A stretch of 64,000 nucleotides of DNA from Cedecea neteri (GCF_000757825.1 NZ_CP009451.1:3410001-3474000), one strand, 5' to 3'. Shown: positions 32,945 through 42,253, numbered from the stretch's first letter. Notes: generated by a model not told the origin, from the sequence alone. Numbers and translations: made by a program.

Positions 32945-34306
32945 TTATTTAGCCGGTTCAGCGGCGGCATTGCCGTGGCGCTGGGCCGGGTCGTGAGCGG
33001 CATCGACCAGGGTTAGCCCTTTGGTTTCAGGCGCCCAGGCGAGAGAGACAACGGCACCGATGACGAGCACCAGCGCCAGCATGCCGGTGGTGGCCTGCAT
33101 GCCGTAATTCAGAATGGCCAGCGGCAGCAAGCCGGTGCCGATGGCAGAGCCCAGGCGGCTCATAGAGGTGGCAAAACCCACGCCCATCGAACGCACTTCC
33201 GTTGGGAAGCTTTCGGCCGGGAAGACGCCCACCAGATTGCTGACCGCCGACATCACCAGCGTGAAGGCGGCAAAAAACAGAATTAACCAGCCGGACTGGC
33301 TCACCGGGATGACGCTGAGCATCACCAGGCAGGCGGCGAGGAACACGAAGGAACCGATCAGGAAACCACGGCGTGAGCACACTACGGTCAGCAGGATCCC
33401 GGTCAGTGCGCCGACGATCAGCAGGCCGTTCAGCAGCAGGTCGGTGGTGAAGTTATTGTTCAGCCCCATCACCTGCAAAATCGACGGCAGGAAGGTGTAG
33501 ATGGCGAAGTAAGGGATAACCAGGCAGACGAAAAACAGGCTGTTAAAGGCGGTGCGGCGACGGTATTTCGGGCCGAACAGCGACATAAAACGTTGCTTTG
33601 AGGCGACCGGGGCTTCATCTACCAGCAGCACGTTAGGGCCGAAGTATTTATGGACGATAGCCATCGCCTGTTCTCGTCGTCCTTTGCCCATCAGCCAGCG
33701 TGGAGATTCCGGCGTGCCGATGCGCATCAGCAGAATAATCAGGGCAGGCAGCGCCGAAGAGGAAAGCAGCCAGCGCCAGGCATCCGGGCCAAGCGCCGTT
33801 AAGAAATGCCCGGCGAAGCCTGCGGCCACGTAGCCGAAGGTCCAGATCACGCTGAATGAGCCGAGCAGCACGCCGCGATGTTTACGCGGGGAGAACTCCG
33901 CCAGCATGGTGTGGCCGACGGAGAAATCGCCGCCGAGGCCGATACCGACCATTACCCGCAAGAAGAACAACTGTTCTGGCGTGGTCGCGAAGAACTGCAG
34001 CGCCGAGGCGAGCGTGATAACGACGAAGCTGAAGCAGAAGATCTTCTGGCGACCAACGTAATCGGAGATCCAGCCGAGCACCAGGCTGCCGAGAAACAGG
34101 CCTACCAGCGCCGAACTGCCGAGCATCCCTTCCCAAAAGGGGGTTAGCCCCATTTGCGGTTTTATCTGGGCCAGCGCGAAGCCGATCACGCCCAGCACGT
34201 AGCCGTCAGTGAAGTGCGCGCCGAAGGTGAGGCCGGCGATTTTGATATGGAAACGGTTTAACGGCACGTCATCCATACGGGTGTACTGTTGTGTCAGGTG
34301 GGACAT
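32945..34306 (-). CDS. MFS transporter (metabolite/sugar-acid:H+ symporter type, YgcS-like)
   Basis: This is a 453-residue, 12-helix importer-type MFS protein. GWISDYVGRQKIF is motif A, and GIGLGGDFSVGHTMLAEFSPRKHRG and GTPESPRWLMGKGR are typical of the sugar/metabolite symporter group. GVFPAESFPTEVRSMGVG is the repeated signature in the C-terminal half. AGGAGG precedes the ATG. It is the first gene of the MFS-fae-AKR-gabD-like operon and would take up the growth substrate. The divergent LysR gene at 34550 is the likely regulator. Confidence 0.88.
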   Translation of the reverse strand: MSHLTQQYTRMDDVPLNRFHIKIAGLTFGAHFTDGYVLGVIGFALAQIKPQMGLTPFWEGMLGSSALVGLFLGSLVLGWISDYVGRQKIFCFSFVVITLASALQFFATTPEQLFFLRVMVGIGLGGDFSVGHTMLAEFSPRKHRGVLLGSFSVIWTFGYVAAGFAGHFLTALGPDAWRWLLSSSALPALIILLMRIGTPESPRWLMGKGRREQAMAIVHKYFGPNVLLVDEAPVASKQRFMSLFGPKYRRRTAFNSLFFVCLVIPYFAIYTFLPSILQVMGLNNNFTTDLLLNGLLIVGALTGILLTVVCSRRGFLIGSFVFLAACLVMLSVIPVSQSGWLILFFAAFTLVMSAVSNLVGVFPAESFPTEVRSMGVGFATSMSRLGSAIGTGLLPLAILNYGMQATTGMLALVLVIGAVVSLAWAPETKGLTLVDAAHDPAQRHGNAAAEPAK

Positions 34307-34549
34307 AACGCATCCTCCTGTGAGGGGATTTTTGTAGGGTATTTGTATTTTTTATGTTTCAAGTGCGTTAACAATGTGGCAGCAAAGTGCGCCGACAGGC
34401 GAGTGCGTTTTAGTCATACCCCCAGGCGAAAAACGCATGTGATCGCCCTCCTGTTTTACAGAAATAGGTGCGGCGGGGGATGGTGTTTCAGGGCAGGTTA
34501 ATAACATATTATTAACATGACTGGCGCTTGCCCGTGGATAACGACAATA

Positions 34550-35488
34550 ATGAGAAAACTCCCGTCACTCAGTATGTTAAGAGTCTTTGAAGAGACCTGC
34601 CGGACGCTTAGCTTTAGCAAGGCGGCCCAGGCGCTGTGCATCACCCAGAGCGCCGCCAGTCGGCAAATCAAACTGCTGGAAGAGTTTCTCGGCAAGCTGC
34701 TGTTTGTGCGTACCCACAGCGGGCTGGAGCTGACCCAGGACGCGATGCTGCTGTTGCCCGTGGTGCGCCAGTCGCTGGATATTCTGGAAGAAGGGGTATG
34801 CCACGTTCAGCTGCGCAACCCTTTACAGCACCTGCGCCTGCAGGTGGCGCCGACCTTTGCCACGCGCTGGCTGGCACCGAGGCTGGTGGCGCTTCGCCAG
34901 CGTAACGGCCAGCTACAAATTGCCCTTATCAGCGAAACCCGGCAGAAATACAGCGATTTTGACTGCGCTATCCGCTTTGGCACACGTAAGGAAAGCGAAG
35001 GGCGAGGGCAGTGGCTGTGCCATGAAAAACTGCTGCTGGTTGCCAGCCCGCTGCTGATGATTGACGGCGTTTTCCCGCCGCTGGCCTCGCAGCCGCAGCT
35101 GCATATTCTTAACGGCGATATCCGGCTGGATAACTGGTCGCGCTGGCTCGCTGCGACGGGAGAAAACGACAGCCTGCTTTCCGGCGGGCTGGAGTTCAGC
35201 ACCGAGGATCAGGTGATCAACGCCTGCGTGACCGGCGCGGGCTATGCGGTGCTGGATCGGATGATGATCCGCAACGAGCTGCGTGGGGGATTACTGGTGC
35301 CGCTGGCCGAGCTGGAGCTTGAAAGCGGCAACGGCTACTGGCTGGAGATCCCGCAGGGGAAGCTTGATCTACCGCGGGTCGGCTATTTTTGTGACTGGGT
35401 TCAGGCGGAGGTCGCCCGTTTCTGGGGTGAGGAAGATCCGGTAGTGCCGGGTGCGCCTGTCATACCTGACGCGCTGGCCGTCGGGTAA
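34550..35488 (+). CDS. LysR-family regulator (GcvA-like) of the Fae-like operon
   Basis: This 312-residue LysR regulator has a helix-turn-helix (LRVFEETCRTLSFSKAAQALCITQSAASRQIKLLEE) and a GcvA-type effector domain. The start at 34550 gives the normal family N-terminus MRKLPSLSMLRVF, and an ATG 33 bases upstream is in the same frame. It is divergent from the MFS-fae-AKR-gabD-like operon with a 243-base gap, which is the usual arrangement of a LysR activator and its target. Confidence 0.87.
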   Translation: MRKLPSLSMLRVFEETCRTLSFSKAAQALCITQSAASRQIKLLEEFLGKLLFVRTHSGLELTQDAMLLLPVVRQSLDILEEGVCHVQLRNPLQHLRLQVAPTFATRWLAPRLVALRQRNGQLQIALISETRQKYSDFDCAIRFGTRKESEGRGQWLCHEKLLLVASPLLMIDGVFPPLASQPQLHILNGDIRLDNWSRWLAATGENDSLLSGGLEFSTEDQVINACVTGAGYAVLDRMMIRNELRGGLLVPLAELELESGNGYWLEIPQGKLDLPRVGYFCDWVQAEVARFWGEEDPVVPGAPVIPDALAVG

Positions 35489-35492
35489 GTAG

Positions 35493-35516
35493 AAGCCTCC
35501 TGATGGAGGCTTTTTT
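35493..35516 (+). terminator. intrinsic terminator after LysR gene
   Basis: AAGCCTCC-TGAT-GGAGGCTT forms a perfect 8-bp stem with a tetraloop followed by TTTT, 5 bases after the stop codon. Confidence 0.92.
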
Positions 35517-35566
35517 CTTGCCGGGATACGGGTTATAACCGGAGGAAACGACATAAGGGGATGACG

Positions 35567-36265
35567 ATGAAAACGATTGGGCTGCTGGGCGGCATGAGCT
35601 GGGAGTCGACGATTCCCTACTACCGGTTAATTAATGAAGGGATCAAGCAGCGTCTGGGTGGGCTGCATTCGGCCAAAATCGTGCTGCACAGCGTCGATTT
35701 TCACGAGATAGAGGCCTGCCAGTCCTCCGGTGAGTGGGACAAGGCCGGTGAGATGCTGGCCGAGGCGGCACTTGGGCTGCAAAAGGCCGGCGCAGAAGGC
35801 ATTGTGCTGTGCACGAACACCATGCATAAAGTGGCGGAACACATTGAGTCCCGCTGCGCGCTGCCGTTTCTACATATCGCCGACGCAACCGGGCGAGTGA
35901 TTGCGGCGCACGGGGTAAGCCAGGTCGCTCTGCTGGGCACGCGCTATACCATGGAGCAGGATTTTTATCGTGGCCGCCTGCAGGCGCAGTTCGGCATCCA
36001 CTCTATTATTCCGGACGCATCCCAGCGCCAGCGTATTAATCAGATAATCTTTGATGAGCTTTGCCTCGGGGTGATTAACCCGGACTCGAAGCGCTACTAT
36101 CAGCAGGTTATTCAAGAGCTGCAGGCGCTCGGCGCAGAAGGGGTTATTTTCGGCTGTACCGAAATTGGCCTGCTGCTCGGCCAGCAGGATTGCCCGCTGC
36201 CGGTGTTTGATACCGCTGCGATCCACGCCGCCGATGCAGTTCTCTTTATGTGCGGTGAGGAATAA
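35567..36265 (+). CDS. ygeA: broad-specificity amino-acid racemase YgeA
   Basis: YgeA is a PLP-independent racemase of the aspartate/glutamate racemase family that acts on several amino acids in E. coli. The 232-residue product is very close to E. coli YgeA. The two catalytic cysteines are in VLCTNTMHK and FGCTEIGLL. The second of two in-frame ATGs (35567) is chosen because AAGGGG lies 6 bases before it and abuts the first ATG, and because the E. coli protein starts MKTIGLLGG. In E. coli ygeA adjoins lysR, whereas here an MFS gene lies between them. Confidence 0.95.
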   Translation: MKTIGLLGGMSWESTIPYYRLINEGIKQRLGGLHSAKIVLHSVDFHEIEACQSSGEWDKAGEMLAEAALGLQKAGAEGIVLCTNTMHKVAEHIESRCALPFLHIADATGRVIAAHGVSQVALLGTRYTMEQDFYRGRLQAQFGIHSIIPDASQRQRINQIIFDELCLGVINPDSKRYYQQVIQELQALGAEGVIFGCTEIGLLLGQQDCPLPVFDTAAIHAADAVLFMCGEE

Positions 36266-36468
36266 GCATTTTTCTTTTTCTATCAATAAATTAAATATTA
36301 CTTCAGCTTTACCCCCACGCCGTGCCGGGTCATGCCCGGCCGCTTATGTGTTATAAATTTGTTATGTAGCGCACATTATTCTAAAAAGCTGCTCCTCTGA
36401 AAACCTCACACTACAGGCGATTGCGCCCAGCAATGGCTTTTCATCATGTCTGCAACCGGAGTTATACA

Positions 36469-37635
36469 ATGCCTGTTTCCTTACTGGCGCTGGCGATGAG
36501 TGCGTTTGCCATCGGCACGACGGAGTTCGTGATTATGGGGCTGCTGCCCGAAGTGGCGGGGGATCTTCAGGTCTCCATTCCCGTCGCCGGCTGGCTTATC
36601 AGCGGCTATGCGCTGGGGGTTGCCATCGGCGCGCCAATCATGGCTTTGCTCACCGCTCGCTTGCCGCGCAAGCTGTCGTTAACTTTGCTGATGGTGATTT
36701 TCATCGTCGGTAACCTGCTGTGCGCCCTTGCGCTTAGCTACAACTTCCTGATGCTGGCGCGTGTTATTACGGCGCTGTGCCACGGGGCGTTCTTCGGGAT
36801 TGGTGCCGTCGTGGCGGCAAGCCTCGTACCGGCCGGGCGCAAGGCGTCTGCGGTGGCGCTGATGTTCACCGGCTTAACGCTGGCGAACGTGCTTGGCGTG
36901 CCGATTGGTACCTGGTTCGGGCAGCTTTACGGCTGGCGCGCGACCTTCTGGGGCGTGGCCGTTATCGGGGTGATTGCCTTCCTCGCGCTGGTGGTCAGCC
37001 TGCCGTCGCAGAAGGATGAAGAAGCTACCGACCTGAAAAGCGAAATCAAGGCGCTGGCGCACGGCAAGCTTTGGCTGTCTCTCAGCATGACGGTGTTCTT
37101 CTCCGCCGCGATGTTTGCGCTGTTCAGCTATGTGGCGCCGATGCTGCTGCAGGTCACCGGGATCACGCCGAGGGGCGTGAGCTGGACGCTGTTCCTGATT
37201 GGCGCGGGGCTGACGGTGGGTAATATCCTGGGCGGGCGGCTGGCGGACTGGCGCGTGTCGTTCAGCCTGATTCTTAGTTTTAGCCTGATTGCCGTCTTCT
37301 CGCTGCTGTTCCGCTGGACCAGCCACGGCGCATGGCTCGCGGAAATCACGCTGTTCCTGTGGGCGATGGCGGCGTTCGCCACCGTGCCTGCGCTGCAAAT
37401 CAACGTGGTGCTGCACGGTAAAGAGGCGCCGAACCTGGTTTCCACGCTCAATATCGCCGCCTTTAACGTGGGCAATGCGCTTGGTGCCTGGGTTGGCGGG
37501 ACGGTGATTGAACGTGGTTATGGCTTGACGGCGGTACCGGTGGCCGCCGCCGGATTGGCGGTTGTCGGGCTGATTATTTGCCTGATTAACTTCAGCAACG
37601 GCTCCGGTCACCAGCAGCCGGTAACAGAGCAATAA
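36469..37635 (+). CDS. MFS exporter (DHA1, AraJ/YdhP-like)
   Basis: This is a 388-residue, 12-helix transporter. FAIGTTEFVIMGLLPEVA in helix 1 is characteristic of the AraJ/YdhP/SotB group. LCHGAFFGIGAVVAASLVP and TGLTLANVLGVPIGTWFGQ follow the same pattern as E. coli YdhP. CCGGAG precedes the ATG at 36469, and the longer frame from 36421 adds unlike residues. It is inserted between ygeA and lysR relative to E. coli and converges on lysR with a single base between the stops. The substrate is unknown. Confidence 0.87.
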   Translation: MPVSLLALAMSAFAIGTTEFVIMGLLPEVAGDLQVSIPVAGWLISGYALGVAIGAPIMALLTARLPRKLSLTLLMVIFIVGNLLCALALSYNFLMLARVITALCHGAFFGIGAVVAASLVPAGRKASAVALMFTGLTLANVLGVPIGTWFGQLYGWRATFWGVAVIGVIAFLALVVSLPSQKDEEATDLKSEIKALAHGKLWLSLSMTVFFSAAMFALFSYVAPMLLQVTGITPRGVSWTLFLIGAGLTVGNILGGRLADWRVSFSLILSFSLIAVFSLLFRWTSHGAWLAEITLFLWAMAAFATVPALQINVVLHGKEAPNLVSTLNIAAFNVGNALGAWVGGTVIERGYGLTAVPVAAAGLAVVGLIICLINFSNGSGHQQPVTEQ

Positions 37636-37636
37636 G

Positions 37637-38560
37637 CTAGCGGTTGAGCAGCGCGTTTAGCGGGTCACTGTACAGATGCATACTGCGCTGTAGGTGGTCG
37701 CTGAACGCGCTGACCAGCGCAGAAGTCGGGCGGTGTAGAGGCCGAATCAGGCTGACGGTAAAAGGCACCGCCACGCTGAATCTGCGCACCACCACGCCCC
37801 GCTCGTGGTAATCCAGCGCGGTTAACGGATTGACGACAGACACGCCAGCACCCGCCTGAACCATCGCGCAGACGGAGGCGGCGCTGTGGGTTTCAACCAC
37901 CATCCTTCTCTTTACGTCATGTTCCTGAAACAGCGAGTCCAGCAGCTGGCGATAGCTGTCGGTGCGCGACAGGCTGATGTAATTCTCCCCGGCAAAATCC
38001 TGCGGCGTTAGCTCCGCTTTCCCGGCCAGCCTGTGTCCGGCGGGCAGCACGCAGACTTCGTTCAGGGTTAACAGCGTCTGGCGTTCTGTTCCGGCGGGCG
38101 TGCTGACGTTCTCCGTTAGCCCCAGGTCGTGGCGCTGGGCGGAAAGCCACTCTTCCAGCAGCGGGGATTCCTGCGGCACGATGTTCAGGCTGAGATCCGG
38201 GTAGCGGGCAAGAAACGGCTGTATCAGGCGCGGTAAAAACGATTGTGAAAAGACCGGCAGGCAGGCGATAGAGAGCTCGCCCTGGCGGAATTCACGCAGG
38301 CTTTCCGCCGCATTAATAATGCGGTCCAGCCCGTACCAGGATCGCTGAACCTCTTCAAACAGCCGTAGCCCCTGCACCGTGGGGTAAAGCCTGCCACGGC
38401 TGCGCTCGAACAGCTGCAGGCCGATGAGCTTTTCAAAGCGCGCCAGCTCACGGCTGACCGTGGGCTGGGAGGTGCGCAGCAGCCCGGCAGCCTCGGTGAG
38501 GTTGCCGGCGGTCATCACGGCGTGGAAGATTTCGATGTGGCGCAGGTTGATGGCTGGCAT
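37637..38560 (-). CDS. lysR: LysR, activator of lysA
   Basis: LysR is the founding member of its family and activates lysA when diaminopimelate is present and lysine is scarce. The 307-residue protein matches E. coli LysR closely (INLRHIEIFHAVMTAGNLTEAAGLLRTSQPTVSRELARFE, LSIACLPVFSQSFLPRLIQPF). It is divergent from lysA, as in E. coli. The intergenic region is longer here because a palindromic repeat lies between the two genes. Confidence 0.95.
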   Translation of the reverse strand: MPAINLRHIEIFHAVMTAGNLTEAAGLLRTSQPTVSRELARFEKLIGLQLFERSRGRLYPTVQGLRLFEEVQRSWYGLDRIINAAESLREFRQGELSIACLPVFSQSFLPRLIQPFLARYPDLSLNIVPQESPLLEEWLSAQRHDLGLTENVSTPAGTERQTLLTLNEVCVLPAGHRLAGKAELTPQDFAGENYISLSRTDSYRQLLDSLFQEHDVKRRMVVETHSAASVCAMVQAGAGVSVVNPLTALDYHERGVVVRRFSVAVPFTVSLIRPLHRPTSALVSAFSDHLQRSMHLYSDPLNALLNR

Positions 38561-38586
38561 GTTTTTTTGTCCGCTGGCGTTGTTTT

Positions 38587-38699
38587 ACCCTCACCCCGGC
38601 CCTCTCCCTGGAAGGGCGAGGGGGAAAACCTGGTCTGCATGAGGGGGAGGGGGATGAATTGTCCCCTCTCCCCTCTGGGGAGAGGGTTAGGGTGAGGGG
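38587..38699. repeat. REP-like palindromic repeat between lysR and lysA
   Basis: The outer arms (CCCTCACCCC near the left, GGGTGAGGGG at the right) pair with each other, and each arm also folds on itself through CCCTCTCCC/GGGAGAGG-type segments. It resembles the centre of the elements at 29674-29773 and contains the same GGCC-CT-CTCCC motif (38598-38608) that the IS110 element used as its target. It occupies about half of the lysR-lysA control region. Confidence 0.75.
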
Positions 38700-38809
38700 A
38701 TAATTTCTAAACCATATCATATTTGAATAGACTCGCTAGAAAACGATATTTTTTATCACTCACGCTCTGTGGCGTAATAGAGGCAAATGACAGTTACCCG
38801 GAGTTCACC

Positions 38810-40072
38810 ATGCCTCGCTCGCTGCACGACACCACCACCGCGCTGAATGCGCAAAACCTGCTGACCCTGCCCGCCGAATTCGGCTGCCCGGTATGGGTTT
38901 ATGACGCTGAAATTATTCGCCAGCAGATTGCTCAGCTGCGCCAGTTTGATGTGATTCGTTTCGCCCAGAAGGCGTGTTCGAATATTCACATCCTAAAGCT
39001 GATGCGCGAGCAGGGCGTGAAGGTGGATTCGGTGTCGCAGGGGGAAATCGAGCGTGCGCTGGCGGCGGGCTATAAGCCGTTGGAAAATCCGGACGATATC
39101 GTCTTTACCGCCGACGTGATTGATAACGCCACGCTGGCGCTGGTGGCAGAGCAGAAAATCCCGGTCAATATCGGGTCCGTGGATATGCTGCACCAGCTCG
39201 GTGAAGTGTCGCCGGGCCACCGCGTCTGGCTGCGCATTAACCCGGGCTTCGGCCACGGCCATAGCCAAAAAACCAACACCGGCGGCGAAAACAGCAAGCA
39301 CGGTATCTGGCTGAGCGATATGCCCAAAGCGCTGGAAGCAATGCAGCGCTACGGCATCCACCTGGTCGGTATTCATATGCATATTGGCTCAGGCGTGGAC
39401 TATGGCCACCTCGAGCAGGTGTGCGGCGCGATGGTGCAGCAGGTGATCGACTTCGGGCAGGATCTTGAGGCAATTTCCGCGGGCGGCGGGCTGTCTATTC
39501 CTTACCGTGAAGGCGAGGAAACGATCGACACCGATCATTACTACGGCCTGTGGAATGCCGCGCGCGAGAAAATTGCTGCTCATCTGGGGCACCCGGTGAA
39601 GTTGGAGATCGAACCCGGGCGTTTCCTGGTGGCTGAAGCCGGGGTGCTGGTTTCGCAGGTGCGCGCGGTGAAAGATATGGGATCCCGCCACTTTGTGCTA
39701 ATCGACGGCGGTTTTAACGATCTTATGCGTCCTTCGATGTACGGCAGCTATCACCATATTTCCGCCCTGGCGGGAGATGGTCGCGAGCTTGCTGCACTGC
39801 AGCCGAGAGAGACCGTGGTGGCAGGGCCGCTGTGTGAGTCCGGGGATGTGTTTACCCAGCAGGAAGGCGGCAAGGTTGAAACCCGCCTGCTGCCGCCGGT
39901 AAAACCGGGTGACTACCTGGTGCTGCACGACACCGGCGCGTACGGGGCTTCTATGTCGTCCAACTACAATAGTCGCCCGCTGCTGCCGGAAGTGCTGTTT
40001 GATAACGGTTGCGCGCGCCTGATTCGCCGCCGCCAGACTATTCAGGAGCTGCTGGCGCTCGAGCTACTTTGA
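38810..40072 (+). CDS. lysA: diaminopimelate decarboxylase
   Basis: LysA removes CO2 from meso-diaminopimelate to give lysine, the last step of lysine synthesis, using PLP. The 420-residue length equals the E. coli enzyme. The PLP lysine is K54 in RFAQKACSN. HMHIGSGVDYGHLEQV and EPGRFLVAEAG bind the cofactor phosphate, and PLCESGDVF carries the active-site cysteine. The start at 38810 follows CCGGAG. It is divergent from lysR, and its stop overlaps the convergent LacI-type gene by nine bases. Confidence 0.96.
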   Translation: MPRSLHDTTTALNAQNLLTLPAEFGCPVWVYDAEIIRQQIAQLRQFDVIRFAQKACSNIHILKLMREQGVKVDSVSQGEIERALAAGYKPLENPDDIVFTADVIDNATLALVAEQKIPVNIGSVDMLHQLGEVSPGHRVWLRINPGFGHGHSQKTNTGGENSKHGIWLSDMPKALEAMQRYGIHLVGIHMHIGSGVDYGHLEQVCGAMVQQVIDFGQDLEAISAGGGLSIPYREGEETIDTDHYYGLWNAAREKIAAHLGHPVKLEIEPGRFLVAEAGVLVSQVRAVKDMGSRHFVLIDGGFNDLMRPSMYGSYHHISALAGDGRELAALQPRETVVAGPLCESGDVFTQQEGGKVETRLLPPVKPGDYLVLHDTGAYGASMSSNYNSRPLLPEVLFDNGCARLIRRRQTIQELLALELL

Positions 40073-41095
40073 GATCTTTCTTCCGGCCTCGAACCAGGGG
40101 CCGGGTGCAACGGAATCTCTCAGCACCAGGGTACCTACAAACGGCGGGATTGGCTCTAACGGCTCGCCGCTTGAGAGCTTAATGGCCCGATCGATGGCGG
40201 TAATAATCATGTTGTCGATGGGCAGATAGACGGATGACAGCGCCGGCTCCAGCCATTGCGCGCTTGGCGCGTCATCAAAACCAAACAGCGAGATATCCTG
40301 CGGAATGCGAATCCCGGCCTGGTGCAGCGCTTTGGATGCGCCCAGCGCCATATCGTCGTTGCAGGAGAACAGGGCGCTGAAGGTTACGCCGCTGGCCAGC
40401 AATTCCTGGCACAAATGGTGCCCTTCTGTCATGGTCGAATCCCCGTACTTCACCCGGTTTTCATCCCACGCAATGCCGTGTTTTTGCAGCGCTTTGCGGT
40501 AGCCCATCAGGCGCGCTTTGCCGGTTGGCGTGGAGATAGGCACGGTTATGCAGGCTATCTCTCTGTGCCCCTGCTGAATCAGATATTCGGTGGCCTGAAA
40601 GGCGGCATCCTGCTGTTCGAAGAAGACGCAGCGTTCACGTGCCAGGGTGACATCGCGGTTGATCACCACCAGCGGTACCTGGATGGCGTTCATCAGCGAC
40701 ATTAGCGCCCGCTCGCTCATAAAACGGGTGTAGAGAACGATAGCGTCACAGTGCCTGTCCGCCAGCATTTGCACGGCGTCCAGCTCTTTTTCAGGCGTGT
40801 CGTGCCCGTCGGTGACGATCAGCTGTTTGCCGTAGAATTCCGTGCGGCGTGAAGCCTGCTGCAGAAGGCGGCCAAAGTAAAAGCCATCAAAAGTGGAGAC
40901 AACCAGCCCGATGCTGTTACTGCTGCGGTTGGCGAGCGAACGTGCCAGAAAATTGGGCTTATAGCCCAGCTCTTCCATGGCCTTAAACACCTGTTCGCGG
41001 GTGCTTGCTTTAACCTGTCCGGTGCCGTTTAACACGCGAGATACCGTCGCTTTGGAAACCCCTGCGCGTAACGAGACATCTAACATTGTTACCAT
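40064..41095 (-). CDS. LacI-family regulator (AscG-like)
   Basis: This 343-residue LacI/GalR-family repressor has an N-terminal HTH (MLDVSLRAGVSKATVSRVLNGTG) with a hinge helix (PNFLARSLANRSS). A periplasmic-binding-protein-like core follows, with GFDDAPSAQWLEPALSSVYLP near the C-terminus. It resembles E. coli AscG more than GalR, but the identity is moderate and no beta-glucoside genes are nearby. It is inserted between lysA and galR relative to E. coli and lies in tandem with galR. Its target genes are unknown. Confidence 0.85.
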   Translation of the reverse strand: MVTMLDVSLRAGVSKATVSRVLNGTGQVKASTREQVFKAMEELGYKPNFLARSLANRSSNSIGLVVSTFDGFYFGRLLQQASRRTEFYGKQLIVTDGHDTPEKELDAVQMLADRHCDAIVLYTRFMSERALMSLMNAIQVPLVVINRDVTLARERCVFFEQQDAAFQATEYLIQQGHREIACITVPISTPTGKARLMGYRKALQKHGIAWDENRVKYGDSTMTEGHHLCQELLASGVTFSALFSCNDDMALGASKALHQAGIRIPQDISLFGFDDAPSAQWLEPALSSVYLPIDNMIITAIDRAIKLSSGEPLEPIPPFVGTLVLRDSVAPGPWFEAGRKISK

Positions 41096-41208
41096 TGTTT
41101 CCTTCCCGATCTGGACGCTGTCGCGATTTTACAGCAGTTTATCACAGGAGTTTGGTGCGCAAGCGGCGTTGCCGTTTGGCCGTGCAAATTGTCGTACCAG
41201 ATCACGCT

Positions 41209-42219
41209 TTAGCTATTTTCGTTCGGGGACACGACCGAGTGACGACGCACCAGCGTCGGGCTGAACATGTGGGTAATTTCCGGTAGCGGCTGGTTTTCGG
41301 CCAGCGCCAGCGCGAGTTCCGCCGCCTGAGTTGCCATGGTTACAATCGGGTAGCGAACCGTGGTCAGCTTCGGGCGCACGTAGCGTGAAATCAGCACGTC
41401 ATCAAAGCCAATCAGCGAAATCTCGCCTGGAACATCAATCCCGTTGTCGTTCAGCACGCCCATTGCCCCTGCGGCCATTGAGTCGTTGTAGCAGGCCACG
41501 GCGGTGAAGTTTTTGCCACGCCCCAGCAGCTCCGTCAGGGCCTGTTCGCCGCCGCTTTCATCGGGTTCACCAAAGGTCACCAGGCGTTCGTTAATCGGAA
41601 TATTGTGTTCGCGCAGCGCGTCGTAGTAGCCCTGCAGGCGATCTTCTGCGTCGGAAATCTGGTGGTTTGAGCAGATATAGCCGATGCGGGTGTGGCCCTG
41701 CTGAATTAAATGACGGGTGGCAAGCCAGGCACCGTAGCGGTCATCCAGCGCAACGCAGCGCTGTTCGAACCCTGGCACGATGCGGTTGATCAGTACCATG
41801 CCGGGGATCTGCTTCATCAGGGAGATAAGCTCTTCGTCCGGGAGCTTTTTGGCGTGAACGACCAGCGCCGCGCTGCGGTGACGAATAAGCTGCTCGATGG
41901 CCTGGCGCTCTTTTTGTTCGCTGTGGTAGCCGTTGCCGATCAGCAGGAAGTTGCCGGTGCGGTAGGCGACCTGTTCAACGGCTTTCACCATGGCACCAAA
42001 AAAGGGATCGGAAACGTCGCCGACGATCAACCCAATGGTTTCAGTGGCCTGCTGAGCCAGCGCCCGGGCGTTAGCGTTAGGATGATAGTTTAGCGCTTCC
42101 ATGGCGCTGTTCACCGCCTGCTTTGAGGCCTCGCTGGCTTTTGGAGAGTGGTTAATAACGCGTGATACCGTGGCGACAGAGACACCAGCCAGCCGAGCTA
42201 CATCCTTAATTGTCGCCAT
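41209..42219 (-). CDS. galR: galactose operon repressor GalR
   Basis: GalR represses the gal and mgl genes and is induced by galactose. The 336-residue protein is nearly collinear with E. coli GalR (MATIKDVARLAGVSVATVSRVIN, GFDDVLISRYVRPKLTTVRYP). The ATG at 42219 is chosen because AGGAAGG lies upstream and E. coli GalR begins MATIKD, whereas a TTG one codon earlier is also in frame. Candidate gal operators lie at 42238-42253 and 42341-42355. Its location next to omrB, omrA and aas is as in E. coli. Confidence 0.96.
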   Translation of the reverse strand: MATIKDVARLAGVSVATVSRVINHSPKASEASKQAVNSAMEALNYHPNANARALAQQATETIGLIVGDVSDPFFGAMVKAVEQVAYRTGNFLLIGNGYHSEQKERQAIEQLIRHRSAALVVHAKKLPDEELISLMKQIPGMVLINRIVPGFEQRCVALDDRYGAWLATRHLIQQGHTRIGYICSNHQISDAEDRLQGYYDALREHNIPINERLVTFGEPDESGGEQALTELLGRGKNFTAVACYNDSMAAGAMGVLNDNGIDVPGEISLIGFDDVLISRYVRPKLTTVRYPIVTMATQAAELALALAENQPLPEITHMFSPTLVRRHSVVSPNENS

Positions 42220-42237
42220 CAAATACCTTCCTGTTAG

Positions 42238-42253
42238 GGGTAATCGTTTACAC
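42238..42253. promoter_or_regulatory. candidate gal operator upstream of galR (proximal)
   Basis: On the minus strand the site reads GTGTAAACGATTACCC, which agrees with the gal operator consensus GTGTAANCGNTTACAC at all but one specified base. It lies 19 bases from the galR start codon and suggests autoregulation. Confidence 0.65.

Noticed and set aside
40064..41095. Naming the second LacI-family gene ascG or galS
   Set aside because: The protein is similar to AscG but not close enough, and no ascF/ascB genes are adjacent. GalS would be expected to resemble the neighbouring GalR more strongly.
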